From contig JABURI010000258.1 of NCBI GenBank assembly GCA_014762755.1, positions 1-50,255 of the forward strand: DNA of 50,255 bases, given 5' to 3'. Origin of the DNA: Marinobacter sp. (lineage in GTDB: Bacteria > Pseudomonadota > Gammaproteobacteria > Pseudomonadales > Oleiphilaceae). Under the pieces are notes generated by a model, which was not told the origin of the DNA, did no database searches, and saw only the letters and a list, made by a program, of their open reading frames with translations. Positions 10,292 to 19,352 of the stretch are shown here, piece by piece (positions within the stretch are counted from its first letter, which is position 1; every line of letters starts with the position of its first letter). The position numbers and the translations under genes are program-made.

Positions 10292-12564
10292 TCCCGGAGA
10301 CTGATCGGTTCGATGGGCCCGGATTCGTCCTGGGGCAGAACCCGGCCAATAATCGCGGTGTGCGGATAGCCAAGCGCCTTCAACTCCCGGACACAGGCTT
10401 CCGCCTGGTCAGCGGCAACGCTGGCAAGTAATCCGCCGGCGGTCTGGGGGTCGAAGATCAGCGGGTAGCGGGGATGATTCACCCATTTCTCCTGGTCCCG
10501 GATGCCACGCCGCAAACGAATGTTGGCCGGCTGAAGGGAGCTAAGAATGCCCGCGGCCGCGGTCTCTTCCGCACCCGGCAGTACCGGAATGGCTGCAAGG
10601 TCCAGCTCCGCGTCCACGCCGGAGGGGCGGGTCATTTCCACCAGATGGCCCAGCAAACCGAAACCGGTGACATCCGTGCAGGCCCGTGACCCGTGGCGCC
10701 GCAAACACTCGGCACCGAGCTTGTTGGAATGGATCATGGAGGCGAGGGCGGAATCGATCCAGCGACCCTTGGCGGCAAGCCGGGCATGGGCGGCAAACAG
10801 GGTGCCGGTGCCGATCGGCTTGGTCAGGATCAGCACATCGCCGGCCTTGAGGCCGCCTTTGCTCATGACCTCCTCGGGATCAATCAGGCCATTGACCGCG
10901 AACCCAAGGGCGAGCTCCTTGCCTTCCCCGGTATGGCCCCCGACCAGCGCGCAGCCGGCTTCATTCAGGACCTCCACGGCACCGGACATCATCTGGTAGA
11001 CAACGTCCTCCACCTTGGACTCGATGCCGTAGGGCACGGTTGCCACGGCTGTCGCACTCTGGGCTTCTGCCCCCATGGCAAATACATCGCCCAGGCTGTG
11101 GTTGGCCGCGACCTTTCCGAACACATAGGGGTCGTCGATAAACGCCCGGAAGAAGTCGACGGTATGGACTACGGCTTTGCCCGGCGGTACCCGCAAAACG
11201 GCGGCATCATCCGGGGCGTGCAGGCCGATGATGATATCGTCCCGCTCGATAGGCTTGAGTTCATTCAGGGCGCGGGAGAGAACCGTGCTGCCCACCTTGG
11301 CACCGCAACCACCACAGCGCATGGCCACCGCGGAAATGGCCTGGGAGGCCTCCTCGGCGCTCTGGGCCGCTGCGGTATCCGGCAGTTTTGCGGATTCCTC
11401 CATGGCCGGCAGATCGCTGAACTTACGCATGAAGCGCCGGTCGATCCAGTCTTTCCAGCGCCACACCAGGCGGCCGTGGAATTCCACATCTCCCCGAGAG
11501 GCGACGGCGTACTTGTCGCCGGTGCTGATCAGGGCGAGCCATTTCTTCTGGGGATAGAAGTTGCGGGTCTCTTTGCCTGTGGCCAGGCGTTTTAGGTTGT
11601 CTGCCAGAGGCGGGCCCTGGCGCACCGCAAACACGCCCGCCTTTTCCCGCGGATGGTTGACCACGTTGGCGATATCGCCGGCGGCAAAAATGCTGTAGTC
11701 GTTCTCGGTTTGCAGGGTATCGCGTACCCGGATAAACCGCCCCTCATCGAGAGCCAGGCCGGTATCCTCCAGCCAGGCCGGGCCGCCGGCCCGGGTTACC
11801 CAGAGCACTTCATCCACTTGCAGGGTTTCGCCCGAATCCGAGGTCAGCAGTCCGGACTCGACCCGGGACACCGGTGACCCAAGGTGGACCTTCACTCCGC
11901 GTTCCGCCAGCTTTCGTTCAAACACCGAGCGAACTTTGGGGTTGTGGGTGGGAAGAATCCGGTCGGCGGCATCGAAAAGATGGAAATGCAGCTGATCCGG
12001 ATCCTTGCCGCGCTGGGTCAGTTCCTTCTTCAGCCGGAATTGCATGGCCAGGGTCAGTTCCACACCACCGGCTCCCGCTCCCACCACCGCCAGGGTCAAC
12101 GGACCCTCGTGGTTTTCGATGCGGGTAAGCAATGATAGCCAGCGCTGGTTGAAGCCATTGATTGGCTTGACCGGCACGGCGTGTTCCTCGGCACCCTCGA
12201 CTTCGCTCACCCTGGGGGAGGAGCCGATATTGATGGAGAGAATGTCGTAGGGCACGTTCGGCCGGTTGCGGCACCGGATACGCTTGTTGGTGCGGTCGAT
12301 ACCGATGGCTTCGTCACGGTAGAAGCGAGCCCCGGCGTATTCCGCCAGCCGGCTCAGATCGATATGAACGTCATCGTAGCTGTAATGGCCGGCCACATAG
12401 CCAGGCAACATTCCGGAGTAGGGGGTGTGGGTATCGCGGCAGATGAGGGTCAGGCGCACGCCGGGGACCGGGTTCATTGCGAACTGCTTGAGGACCCCGA
12501 CGTGGCTGTGCCCGCCGCCAACCAGGACTATGTCCCGTAAAACAGGCTGGTCAGGCGTTTGCAT
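10288..12564 (-). CDS. selD: fused pyridine nucleotide-disulfide oxidoreductase / selenide, water dikinase
   Basis: N-terminal FAD-binding domain (DIVLVGGGHSHVGVLKQF) and C-terminal SelD (MRCGGCGAKVGSTVL; DDAAVLRVPPGKAVVHTVDFF; VGGHTGEGKELALGF). Confidence 0.93.
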   Translation of the reverse strand: MQTPDQPVLRDIVLVGGGHSHVGVLKQFAMNPVPGVRLTLICRDTHTPYSGMLPGYVAGHYSYDDVHIDLSRLAEYAGARFYRDEAIGIDRTNKRIRCRNRPNVPYDILSINIGSSPRVSEVEGAEEHAVPVKPINGFNQRWLSLLTRIENHEGPLTLAVVGAGAGGVELTLAMQFRLKKELTQRGKDPDQLHFHLFDAADRILPTHNPKVRSVFERKLAERGVKVHLGSPVSRVESGLLTSDSGETLQVDEVLWVTRAGGPAWLEDTGLALDEGRFIRVRDTLQTENDYSIFAAGDIANVVNHPREKAGVFAVRQGPPLADNLKRLATGKETRNFYPQKKWLALISTGDKYAVASRGDVEFHGRLVWRWKDWIDRRFMRKFSDLPAMEESAKLPDTAAAQSAEEASQAISAVAMRCGGCGAKVGSTVLSRALNELKPIERDDIIIGLHAPDDAAVLRVPPGKAVVHTVDFFRAFIDDPYVFGKVAANHSLGDVFAMGAEAQSATAVATVPYGIESKVEDVVYQMMSGAVEVLNEAGCALVGGHTGEGKELALGFAVNGLIDPEEVMSKGGLKAGDVLILTKPIGTGTLFAAHARLAAKGRWIDSALASMIHSNKLGAECLRRHGSRACTDVTGFGLLGHLVEMTRPSGVDAELDLAAIPVLPGAEETAAAGILSSLQPANIRLRRGIRDQEKWVNHPRYPLIFDPQTAGGLLASVAADQAEACVRELKALGYPHTAIIGRVLPQDESGPIEPISLRD

Positions 12565-13211
12565 CAGATAACTTTCTTGGCTTCGGCGGTCAGTTGGTCA
12601 AATCCCTTGAGGCTCTTGAAGGCTTTCAGTTTCTCGCTGTCAGCCGCAGACGGTTTGGCAATCTGGTCGATGGAGGTGATCCCGGCGTCCTTCATCTTTT
12701 TCGCGGTTGCCGGGCCGATGCCCTTCACCAGGGTCAGATCGCTCTTGTCCACCGGCTTGGCAGCCTTTTTAGCCGAAGACTTGGCCGGGGCCTTCTTCGC
12801 AGCGGTCTTGGGCTTGGCTTTGGTAGTGCTTTTCTTGGCAGCCGCCTTCTTGGGTGCGGCTTTTTTGGCGGCGGCCTGGGCTTCCTTGTTGACTTCGTCA
12901 GTCAGTTGCTTGACGTCAGTGCCAGCTTCTTTGGCGGCTACGCCCAGGCGCTCCAGAATGTTGCTCTGGAGCTCGTGGAATTCAGCCAGGCGGCGTTCGA
13001 ATTCCTCGTTGAAACGTTTCATTTCCCGTTCCCGGAGCTCGTTCACTTCCTTGAGCAGTTTACGAACCGGTTCTTCGATCTGGGTCTGCAGGCTGTCGAA
13101 CTGCTTGAGGGCGTCGTTGATGAGCCCTTCAATCTGGGATGAGGTTTTCTCGAACTCCTTGTTGACCTTCTTTACGATCTTGTCGACGCTCGGTTTGGCT
13201 TTCTTCGCCAT
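12564..13211 (-). CDS. coiled-coil + Lys/Ala-rich histone H1-like + helix-hairpin-helix protein
   Basis: AAAKKAAPKKAAAKKSTTKAKPKTAAKKAPAKSSAKKAAKP tail followed by LTLVKGIGPATAKKMKDAGITSIDQIA. Confidence 0.85.
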   Translation of the reverse strand: MAKKAKPSVDKIVKKVNKEFEKTSSQIEGLINDALKQFDSLQTQIEEPVRKLLKEVNELREREMKRFNEEFERRLAEFHELQSNILERLGVAAKEAGTDVKQLTDEVNKEAQAAAKKAAPKKAAAKKSTTKAKPKTAAKKAPAKSSAKKAAKPVDKSDLTLVKGIGPATAKKMKDAGITSIDQIAKPSAADSEKLKAFKSLKGFDQLTAEAKKVI

Positions 13212-13252
13212 GAAATGTCTCCTTACGGATGGGTTGGAACGGACAGTAACGA

Positions 13253-13648
13253 TCAGGCCATTTGCCGGAAGCCGGAGATGGACCCTGAGGATGTACGGCG
13301 GGATTTCAGAGACAGTTTTCTGGACAGCACCTCGCGAATCCGCTTGAGCTTGTCGCCATTGGGCGATCCAGGTTCAAACTCCGAAAAATCAATAGAATAG
13401 AAGAAATTGCTACAGTGCTTTCTACGTTCCGTCACCAGGCCGGAAACGCTTTCAGCACAGATTTCTTCAAAGGGCATATCCATGACCAGATCCAGGGTCA
13501 GGCTGTCGCCGGGCTCAAAGACCTTGTCGGTTTTCATCACACAGCCATAGCTGTCGAGTTCAAAGACAGAGGCTTCCACCAGCTCCTTGCGGAAGAGGCC
13601 CTGCTTGATCCTGAAACGGGCAATGAGATCCGGTAGTGCTTCGTTCAT
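13253..13648 (-). CDS. PilZ-like domain protein (non-canonical)
   Basis: RKELVEASVFELDSYGCVMKTD...GDSLTLDLVMD fold-like pattern; c-di-GMP motif appears degenerate. Confidence 0.6.
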   Translation of the reverse strand: MNEALPDLIARFRIKQGLFRKELVEASVFELDSYGCVMKTDKVFEPGDSLTLDLVMDMPFEEICAESVSGLVTERRKHCSNFFYSIDFSEFEPGSPNGDKLKRIREVLSRKLSLKSRRTSSGSISGFRQMA

Positions 13649-13814
13649 GAATCCTGTTCTCTGCTAAGATCCCTATCCACTGCGACCTGCCCACAGATCG
13701 GACAGGCTGGATAATGATTAAACAATAGACACTGTTTTTGGTATTGGCAATTCCATCAGTGCCCTACGGTCACCCTCTCAGGCACTTCCTCAATAGTGAG
13801 AGGGTCGGTGTTTA

Positions 13815-15344
13815 TCAGTCCGACGATTTCACCCGCACCTCGTACATATCTTCCCGGCGGTCCTTCAGGTTGTTTACCGACCCTTCATTACGAACCAGTG
13901 TCAGCTTTTCCAGGTCCATGTCCGAGAACATGATCATCTCGGTGTTGGGCGTGGTTTCGGCCATCACCGCATCGTGCGGGAAGGCAAAATCCGACGGTGA
14001 GAACACCGACGACTGAGCGTACTGGACGTCCAGGTTTTCCACCTTCGGCAGGTTGCCGACACTCCCGGTGATTACGACGTAGCATTCGTTTTCGATTGCC
14101 CGGGCCTGGGCACAGTGACGAACCCGGAGGTAGCCGTTCTTGGTGTCGGTCCAGAAGGGGACGCAGATGATGTCAACGTCCTGGGCGGCTGCAATCCGGC
14201 CCAGTTCCGGGAATTCGATGTCATAGCAGATCAGGATGGCCACCCGACCGGCATCGGTTTCGAACACCTGGAAGGTATCGCCCCCTTCGATCACCCAGTC
14301 GCGACGCTCGTGCGGGGTGATATGGATTTTGCGCTGCTCATCGACCCGACCGTCACGGTGGCACAGATAGGAAACGTTGAACAGGCGGTCGTTTTCCAGC
14401 AGGGGCATGGAGCCGGTGATGATATTGATGTTGTAGCTGACCGCCATTTCCGACATCTCATCCCGGAACTGTTCGGTAAAACCGGCCAGGAAGCGGATGG
14501 CCCGGGTCTGGTCCATCTGGTCGGTCAGACCCATCAGGGGCGCGTTGAAGAACTCCGGGAACAGGGCGAAGTCGCTCTTGTAGTCGGAGAGGGCGTCCAC
14601 GAAGTATTCCACCTGCTTGAGCACTTCATCCACGGAGGTGAATTCCCGCATCTGCCATTGGACTGCCCCCAGACGGACCTGGGTCTTGCGCACATTCAGC
14701 ACCGGCGAGGGCGGCGTATAGAGAATGTTCCGCCATTCCAGAAGGGTGGCATAGCCCATGGATTTCTCGTCTTCCGGCAGGTACTTGTGCATCAGCCGGG
14801 TGACCTGGAAATCGTTGGAGAGCTGGAAGCTCAGGATCGGATCGTAGATTTCCTTGCGATCCACGCGCTGGATATATTCAGCAGGGGTGTACTGGTCCTT
14901 GTACTTGTAGTAGCTCGGGATGCGGCCGCCGGCCAGGATGGCCCGCAGATTCATGGAGCGGCACAACTCCTTGCGCGCCTCATACAGGCGCCGGCCCAGG
15001 CGATAGCCGCGGTATTCCGGGTGGATGAACACATCCAGGCCATACAGGGAATCACCGTTGGCATTGTGCCAGATCTTCTCGTTACGCAGGATCAGGTCGT
15101 CGTAGGTATGCGGGTTGCTGAAGCGTTCGTACTTCACGCAAACCGTCAGCGCCACGGCAACCAGCTGGCCGTTGTCCTCAATACAGATCTGCCCGTCGGG
15201 GAACTGTTCCACCAATGCCTTGATTGTCTCTTTGGGCCAGGCTCCGCCAATGTCGTCGTAGACCAGGTCCATCAGTTCCTGAAGCTGTTCGTAGTCGTCC
15301 AGCGTCAGGTTGCGGAGATTGAGATGCAGCTCATCATGGGGCAT
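13815..15344 (-). CDS. bifunctional GNAT acetyltransferase / carbon-nitrogen hydrolase
   Basis: N-terminal GNAT (LDVFIHPEYRGYRLGRRLYEARKEL) and C-terminal nitrilase (FALFPEFFNAPLMG; GRVAILICYDIEFPELGR). Confidence 0.92.
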   Translation of the reverse strand: MPHDELHLNLRNLTLDDYEQLQELMDLVYDDIGGAWPKETIKALVEQFPDGQICIEDNGQLVAVALTVCVKYERFSNPHTYDDLILRNEKIWHNANGDSLYGLDVFIHPEYRGYRLGRRLYEARKELCRSMNLRAILAGGRIPSYYKYKDQYTPAEYIQRVDRKEIYDPILSFQLSNDFQVTRLMHKYLPEDEKSMGYATLLEWRNILYTPPSPVLNVRKTQVRLGAVQWQMREFTSVDEVLKQVEYFVDALSDYKSDFALFPEFFNAPLMGLTDQMDQTRAIRFLAGFTEQFRDEMSEMAVSYNINIITGSMPLLENDRLFNVSYLCHRDGRVDEQRKIHITPHERRDWVIEGGDTFQVFETDAGRVAILICYDIEFPELGRIAAAQDVDIICVPFWTDTKNGYLRVRHCAQARAIENECYVVITGSVGNLPKVENLDVQYAQSSVFSPSDFAFPHDAVMAETTPNTEMIMFSDMDLEKLTLVRNEGSVNNLKDRREDMYEVRVKSSD

Positions 15345-15530
15345 TCAGAGAGGCTCCCGTCGTCGGAAAAGAATGGGTTTTGGCTCAGGCCAGAAGGCTT
15401 TCTGAGGAGTTTAACAGAAGGTGTGACAGACGTCGCAGATCACTGCCCCATTGCTGGAAAACTCCACCGGGGCTTGCGGTTCCGCCGGGCGATTGCAATG
15501 ATCCGCTCAACCGAATCACAGGATACCGTT

Positions 15531-16091
15531 ATGGCATTAATCGACAACATCATCGGCGCAACCGGTCAGTGGGTGGCATCGACCGACCCCAAAGCCACGC
15601 TCGCGCACCCGCTGGAATGGCTCAAGAAAACCGGCGGCTATGCGGCGGTCAACCGGATCATCGGCCTGTCCATTCCGTTTGCGCCCCGTAATGGCTTTCG
15701 GGTGGAAGAGGTGCGGCCGGGCTATGTCCGTGCCAGGATCCGGCTGAAGGGCAACAAGAATCACTTCGGCAGCCTGTATGCCGGCGCCTATTTCCTGGTG
15801 GCCGAGATTCCCGGTGGCGTACTGACCTTGTTTGACCTTGGCCCGTCCTACACGCCCATTCTCAAGGAAATGACACTGCAGTTCCTGCAGCCCGCCAACT
15901 CGGATGTCACAGTGGAGTTCTCCCTGGGTCCGGAACAGGTGGCGGCTATCCGCGCCGATGCCGACGCGACCGGCCGGGCCAAATTCATGCTTGAGGGCAT
16001 ACTGACGGATCAGGAAGGCAACCACGTGGCAACCTCGATCGCCCATTACCGGGTCCGTAAGAAGGGTTTCCAGGCCGAAGAACCGGCCTAA
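15531..16091 (+). CDS. DUF4442 hotdog-fold thioesterase-like protein
   Basis: [25 protein letters not shown], hotdog-type; start [14 protein letters not shown]. Confidence 0.8.
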   Translation: MALIDNIIGATGQWVASTDPKATLAHPLEWLKKTGGYAAVNRIIGLSIPFAPRNGFRVEEVRPGYVRARIRLKGNKNHFGSLYAGAYFLVAEIPGGVLTLFDLGPSYTPILKEMTLQFLQPANSDVTVEFSLGPEQVAAIRADADATGRAKFMLEGILTDQEGNHVATSIAHYRVRKKGFQAEEPA

Positions 16092-17956
16092 AGAGTGTCC
16101 AGTTCGGCGATGGCCTTCAGGAAGGTCTCGCCGTACTTTTCCAGTTTGGCGGCACCGACACCGCTGATCTCACCGAGTTCCCCGATGGTGCGCGGCCGGC
16201 GCTCCATCATTTCGAACAGGGTCGTATCATGGAAGATCACATAGGGCGGCACGCCCTGCTGGTCAGCCAGCCCCTTGCGGCAGGCACGAAGGTGATCCCA
16301 GGCGGCCGGGTCGACGATCTGGTCCGCGGTGAAGCTTTTGCGGCCTGAGCCGCTGCGCCCGGACGGTGTCTTTTTCTGTACCGGGTCCTTGCGCAACCAG
16401 ACGGTCTTTTCACCCTTCAGCAGCGGGCGGCATCGTTCGGTCAGTTGCAGGGCGCCGTAGCCTTCTGGATCGGCCCTGAGATAACCGTTGGCCACCAGTT
16501 GCCGGAACACCGATTTCCACTCATTGGCGCTCAGGTCGGTACCGATACCGTAGGTGGATACCCGGTCGTGGCCTGCCTGCAGGATGCGTTCGTTCCCGGA
16601 CCCGCGCAGGACATCGATGAGGTAGGTCACGCCAAAGCGCTGGCCGGTGCGGTAAACGCAGGAAAGGGCTTTCTGGACCGCCACGGTGCCGTCCCAGGTT
16701 TCCGGCGGGTTCAGACAGGTATCGCAGTTACCGCAGGCTTCCTCGAGGTTGTCACCAAAATAACGCAGCAGCACCTGGCGACGACAGCTGGTGACCTCGC
16801 ACAGGCCCAGCATGGCATCGAGCTTCTGGCGCTCGACACGCTTGAAGTGGTCATTGCCCTGGGAGGTTTCGAGCATCTGTCGCAGTTTGATGACGTCCTG
16901 CAGGCCATACACCATCCAGGCGGTGGAGGGCTTGCCATCGCGACCGGCCCGGCCGGTTTCCTGGTAATAGGCTTCGAGACTTTTGGGCAGATCAAGGTGC
17001 GCCACAAAGCGGACGTCGGGTTTGTCGATGCCCATACCGAAGGCAATGGTAGCGACGATGATGACACCGTCTTCGCGCAGGAACCGTTCCTGATGCCTGG
17101 CCCGCTCCTCGGCACTCAGGCCCGCGTGGTAGGGCAGTGCGGTGAAGCCCTTGCCGGCGAGCATGCGTGCAGTGGAATCGACCTTATTGCGGGACAGGCA
17201 GTAGACGATGCCGCACTCGCCGTCGTGTTCCGCCTTAATGAAGTCCAGCAGCTGCTTGTTGGCATTGGTTTTGGGAGCGATCCGGTACTGGATGTTCGGG
17301 CGGTCAAAACCGCTGACAAAATGCCGGGCCTCGGTCAGTGACAGCCGTTCGGCAATCTCCTTGCGGGTACGTTCGTCGGCGGTGGCCGTCAGCGCAATGC
17401 GGGGGATGCCGGGAAACTCCCCGGCCAGCATGCTCAGCTGCAGGTAGTCCGAACGAAAATCATGGCCCCACTGGGAGACACAATGTGCCTCGTCGATGGC
17501 GAACAGGGAAATGGACGCGTTATGAAGCAACTCGATCGTCCTGGGCTGGATCAGCCGCTCCGGAGCGCAGTAGAGCAGGTCGAGTTCACCGGTCATCAGG
17601 GCATATTCGGTGGCGCGGGCCTGCTCCATATCCATGGTCGAATTCAGGAAGGCCGCTTTTACGCCAAGCTCCCGCAACGCCGCAACCTGATCCTGCATCA
17701 GGGCGATGAGCGGGGAGACGACGATTGCCGTACCCGGCCGCACCAGGGCCGGCACCTGGTAACACAGGGATTTACCGCCACCGGTGGGCATCAGAACCAG
17801 GGCGTCCCCGCCATTGACCACTTCCCGAACTATATCACCCTGCAGTGGCCGGAATGACTCGTAACCGAAAACCTCGTGCAGAACCTGCTCGGGGTTTCTC
17901 CGGGTCGCGGTGGGGCGTTCTGTGGCGAGTTGTTCGAAATCCTGGTCAAGTTCCAT
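16088..17956 (-). CDS. recQ: ATP-dependent DNA helicase RecQ
   Basis: [18 protein letters not shown] ([17 protein letters not shown]), Zn site C..CGNCDTC, C-terminal HRDC; start [10 protein letters not shown] chosen over the longer ORF. Confidence 0.93.
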   Translation of the reverse strand: MELDQDFEQLATERPTATRRNPEQVLHEVFGYESFRPLQGDIVREVVNGGDALVLMPTGGGKSLCYQVPALVRPGTAIVVSPLIALMQDQVAALRELGVKAAFLNSTMDMEQARATEYALMTGELDLLYCAPERLIQPRTIELLHNASISLFAIDEAHCVSQWGHDFRSDYLQLSMLAGEFPGIPRIALTATADERTRKEIAERLSLTEARHFVSGFDRPNIQYRIAPKTNANKQLLDFIKAEHDGECGIVYCLSRNKVDSTARMLAGKGFTALPYHAGLSAEERARHQERFLREDGVIIVATIAFGMGIDKPDVRFVAHLDLPKSLEAYYQETGRAGRDGKPSTAWMVYGLQDVIKLRQMLETSQGNDHFKRVERQKLDAMLGLCEVTSCRRQVLLRYFGDNLEEACGNCDTCLNPPETWDGTVAVQKALSCVYRTGQRFGVTYLIDVLRGSGNERILQAGHDRVSTYGIGTDLSANEWKSVFRQLVANGYLRADPEGYGALQLTERCRPLLKGEKTVWLRKDPVQKKTPSGRSGSGRKSFTADQIVDPAAWDHLRACRKGLADQQGVPPYVIFHDTTLFEMMERRPRTIGELGEISGVGAAKLEKYGETFLKAIAELDTL

Positions 17957-18173
17957 AGCAGAGCCGTGTGTGCCGTCCGTGATAGGTAGGAGATTGCTGA
18001 GAAGCTGTCGCCAAATCCCTGGCGCGAGGGCGATGATACCAGAATAATCCGGGCGGTTGGTCAAGGCGCCTTTCGGGTGAGGCAAACCTGCCTCAGAAAC
18101 GCTACAATACCGCGGTTTTTGAACCAGACATTTCCCGGCGTAATCCGTTAGATACGATAACAACAGGGTTTCA

Positions 18174-19352
18174 ATGCACGAATTTGATGCCATCCGTCCG
18201 TATTCGGACGAAGAAACCGGTCCGGCCATCCAGCGCCTGGTCAATGACCGGGAGTTTCTCGACATGGTCGGGCGTTTCAAGTCGCCCACACTGGAGCGCT
18301 GGGCGCCTGCGGTGCTGCGGTTTTTCCTTCGTCGCTGGCTGATCAGTAACTTCGGACACTTCACTCGTGTGGATGACTTGCAAGCCAGGCTGTCCACCTA
18401 TGTCGGTGAGCTGGTCGAGGGCACCACCACCCGGGTCACCACCAGTGGCCTGGAAAATCTGGACAAGCACAGCGCCCACCTGTTCATTTCCAACCACCGG
18501 GACATCGTATTCGATCCCATGGTGGTGAATTACCTGCTGTTCCAGAACGGGTTTTACACCACGCGCATCGCCATTGGCGACAATCTGCTCCAGAACCGGG
18601 TGTTCGCCGAGATGATGCGGCTCAACAAGAGTTTTGTGGTGCGCAGGAACATGACCAGCCCGCGGGAGATGCGGGATGCGTACATGACCCTTTCCGCGTT
18701 CATCAGTCACAGTATCGACACCAACCACAGCATCTGGATTGCCCAGCGGGAAGGCCGTGCCAAGGATGGTCTGGACTACACCGATCCGGCCATCATCAAG
18801 ATGTTCTACATGAGCCGGAAGAAGAGCGGCCTGAGCTTCGGCGAGGCCATGAACCGCCTTCACATTGTGCCGGTCTCCATTTCCTACGAGTACGATCCCT
18901 GCGACGTGGACAAGGCCAGAGAGCTGGAGACACGGGCGCGGACCGGAAGCTACACCAAGACCGAGGGTGAGGACAGCGAGCAGATCGTGAAGGGCCTGAC
19001 CGGTTTCAAGGGCCACGTCCATGTGCACTTCGGTGCACCCATCGCGGACGCCCCTGAAAACCCGAAGGAGCTGGCCAGCCGCATCGATCGGGAGATGCAC
19101 GCCAATTACCACCTGCATGCCTCAAACCTGGTGGCCTACCAGCAGCGTGGACTGCATCCGGACGCCCATGCCACTCCGGAAACGGTCACCGAATCGGTGG
19201 TGACTGCGGAAACCTGGTCACCCGCGGACATTGCCGCGGCTGAGGCGGAAATGGAGCGGCGTCTGGAGGCCTGTGACCCGGCGATCCGGCCCTACCTGCT
19301 GGATATGTACGCCAATCCGGTGGTCACAGCACTTCAGGCCAATTCCCGTTAG
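18174..19352 (+). CDS. 1-acyl-sn-glycerol-3-phosphate acyltransferase family protein
   Basis: [16 protein letters not shown] acyltransferase motif (NHxxxxD). Confidence 0.82.
   Translation: MHEFDAIRPYSDEETGPAIQRLVNDREFLDMVGRFKSPTLERWAPAVLRFFLRRWLISNFGHFTRVDDLQARLSTYVGELVEGTTTRVTTSGLENLDKHSAHLFISNHRDIVFDPMVVNYLLFQNGFYTTRIAIGDNLLQNRVFAEMMRLNKSFVVRRNMTSPREMRDAYMTLSAFISHSIDTNHSIWIAQREGRAKDGLDYTDPAIIKMFYMSRKKSGLSFGEAMNRLHIVPVSISYEYDPCDVDKARELETRARTGSYTKTEGEDSEQIVKGLTGFKGHVHVHFGAPIADAPENPKELASRIDREMHANYHLHASNLVAYQQRGLHPDAHATPETVTESVVTAETWSPADIAAAEAEMERRLEACDPAIRPYLLDMYANPVVTALQANSR

Noticed and set aside
10693-11595. 300-aa plus-strand ORF
   Set aside because: Antisense to the SelD fusion gene; composition typical of spurious ORFs.
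10288-12564. Selenocysteine-encoding UGA in the selenium module
   Set aside because: The SelD active site is encoded with Cys (CGGCGAK) in an uninterrupted ORF; no in-frame UGA with SECIS-like structure was apparent.
14115-16091. 658-aa plus-strand ORF
   Set aside because: Its first ~1.2 kb is antisense to the well-supported GNAT-nitrilase gene; it merely runs in frame into the DUF4442 gene, whose start is at 15531.
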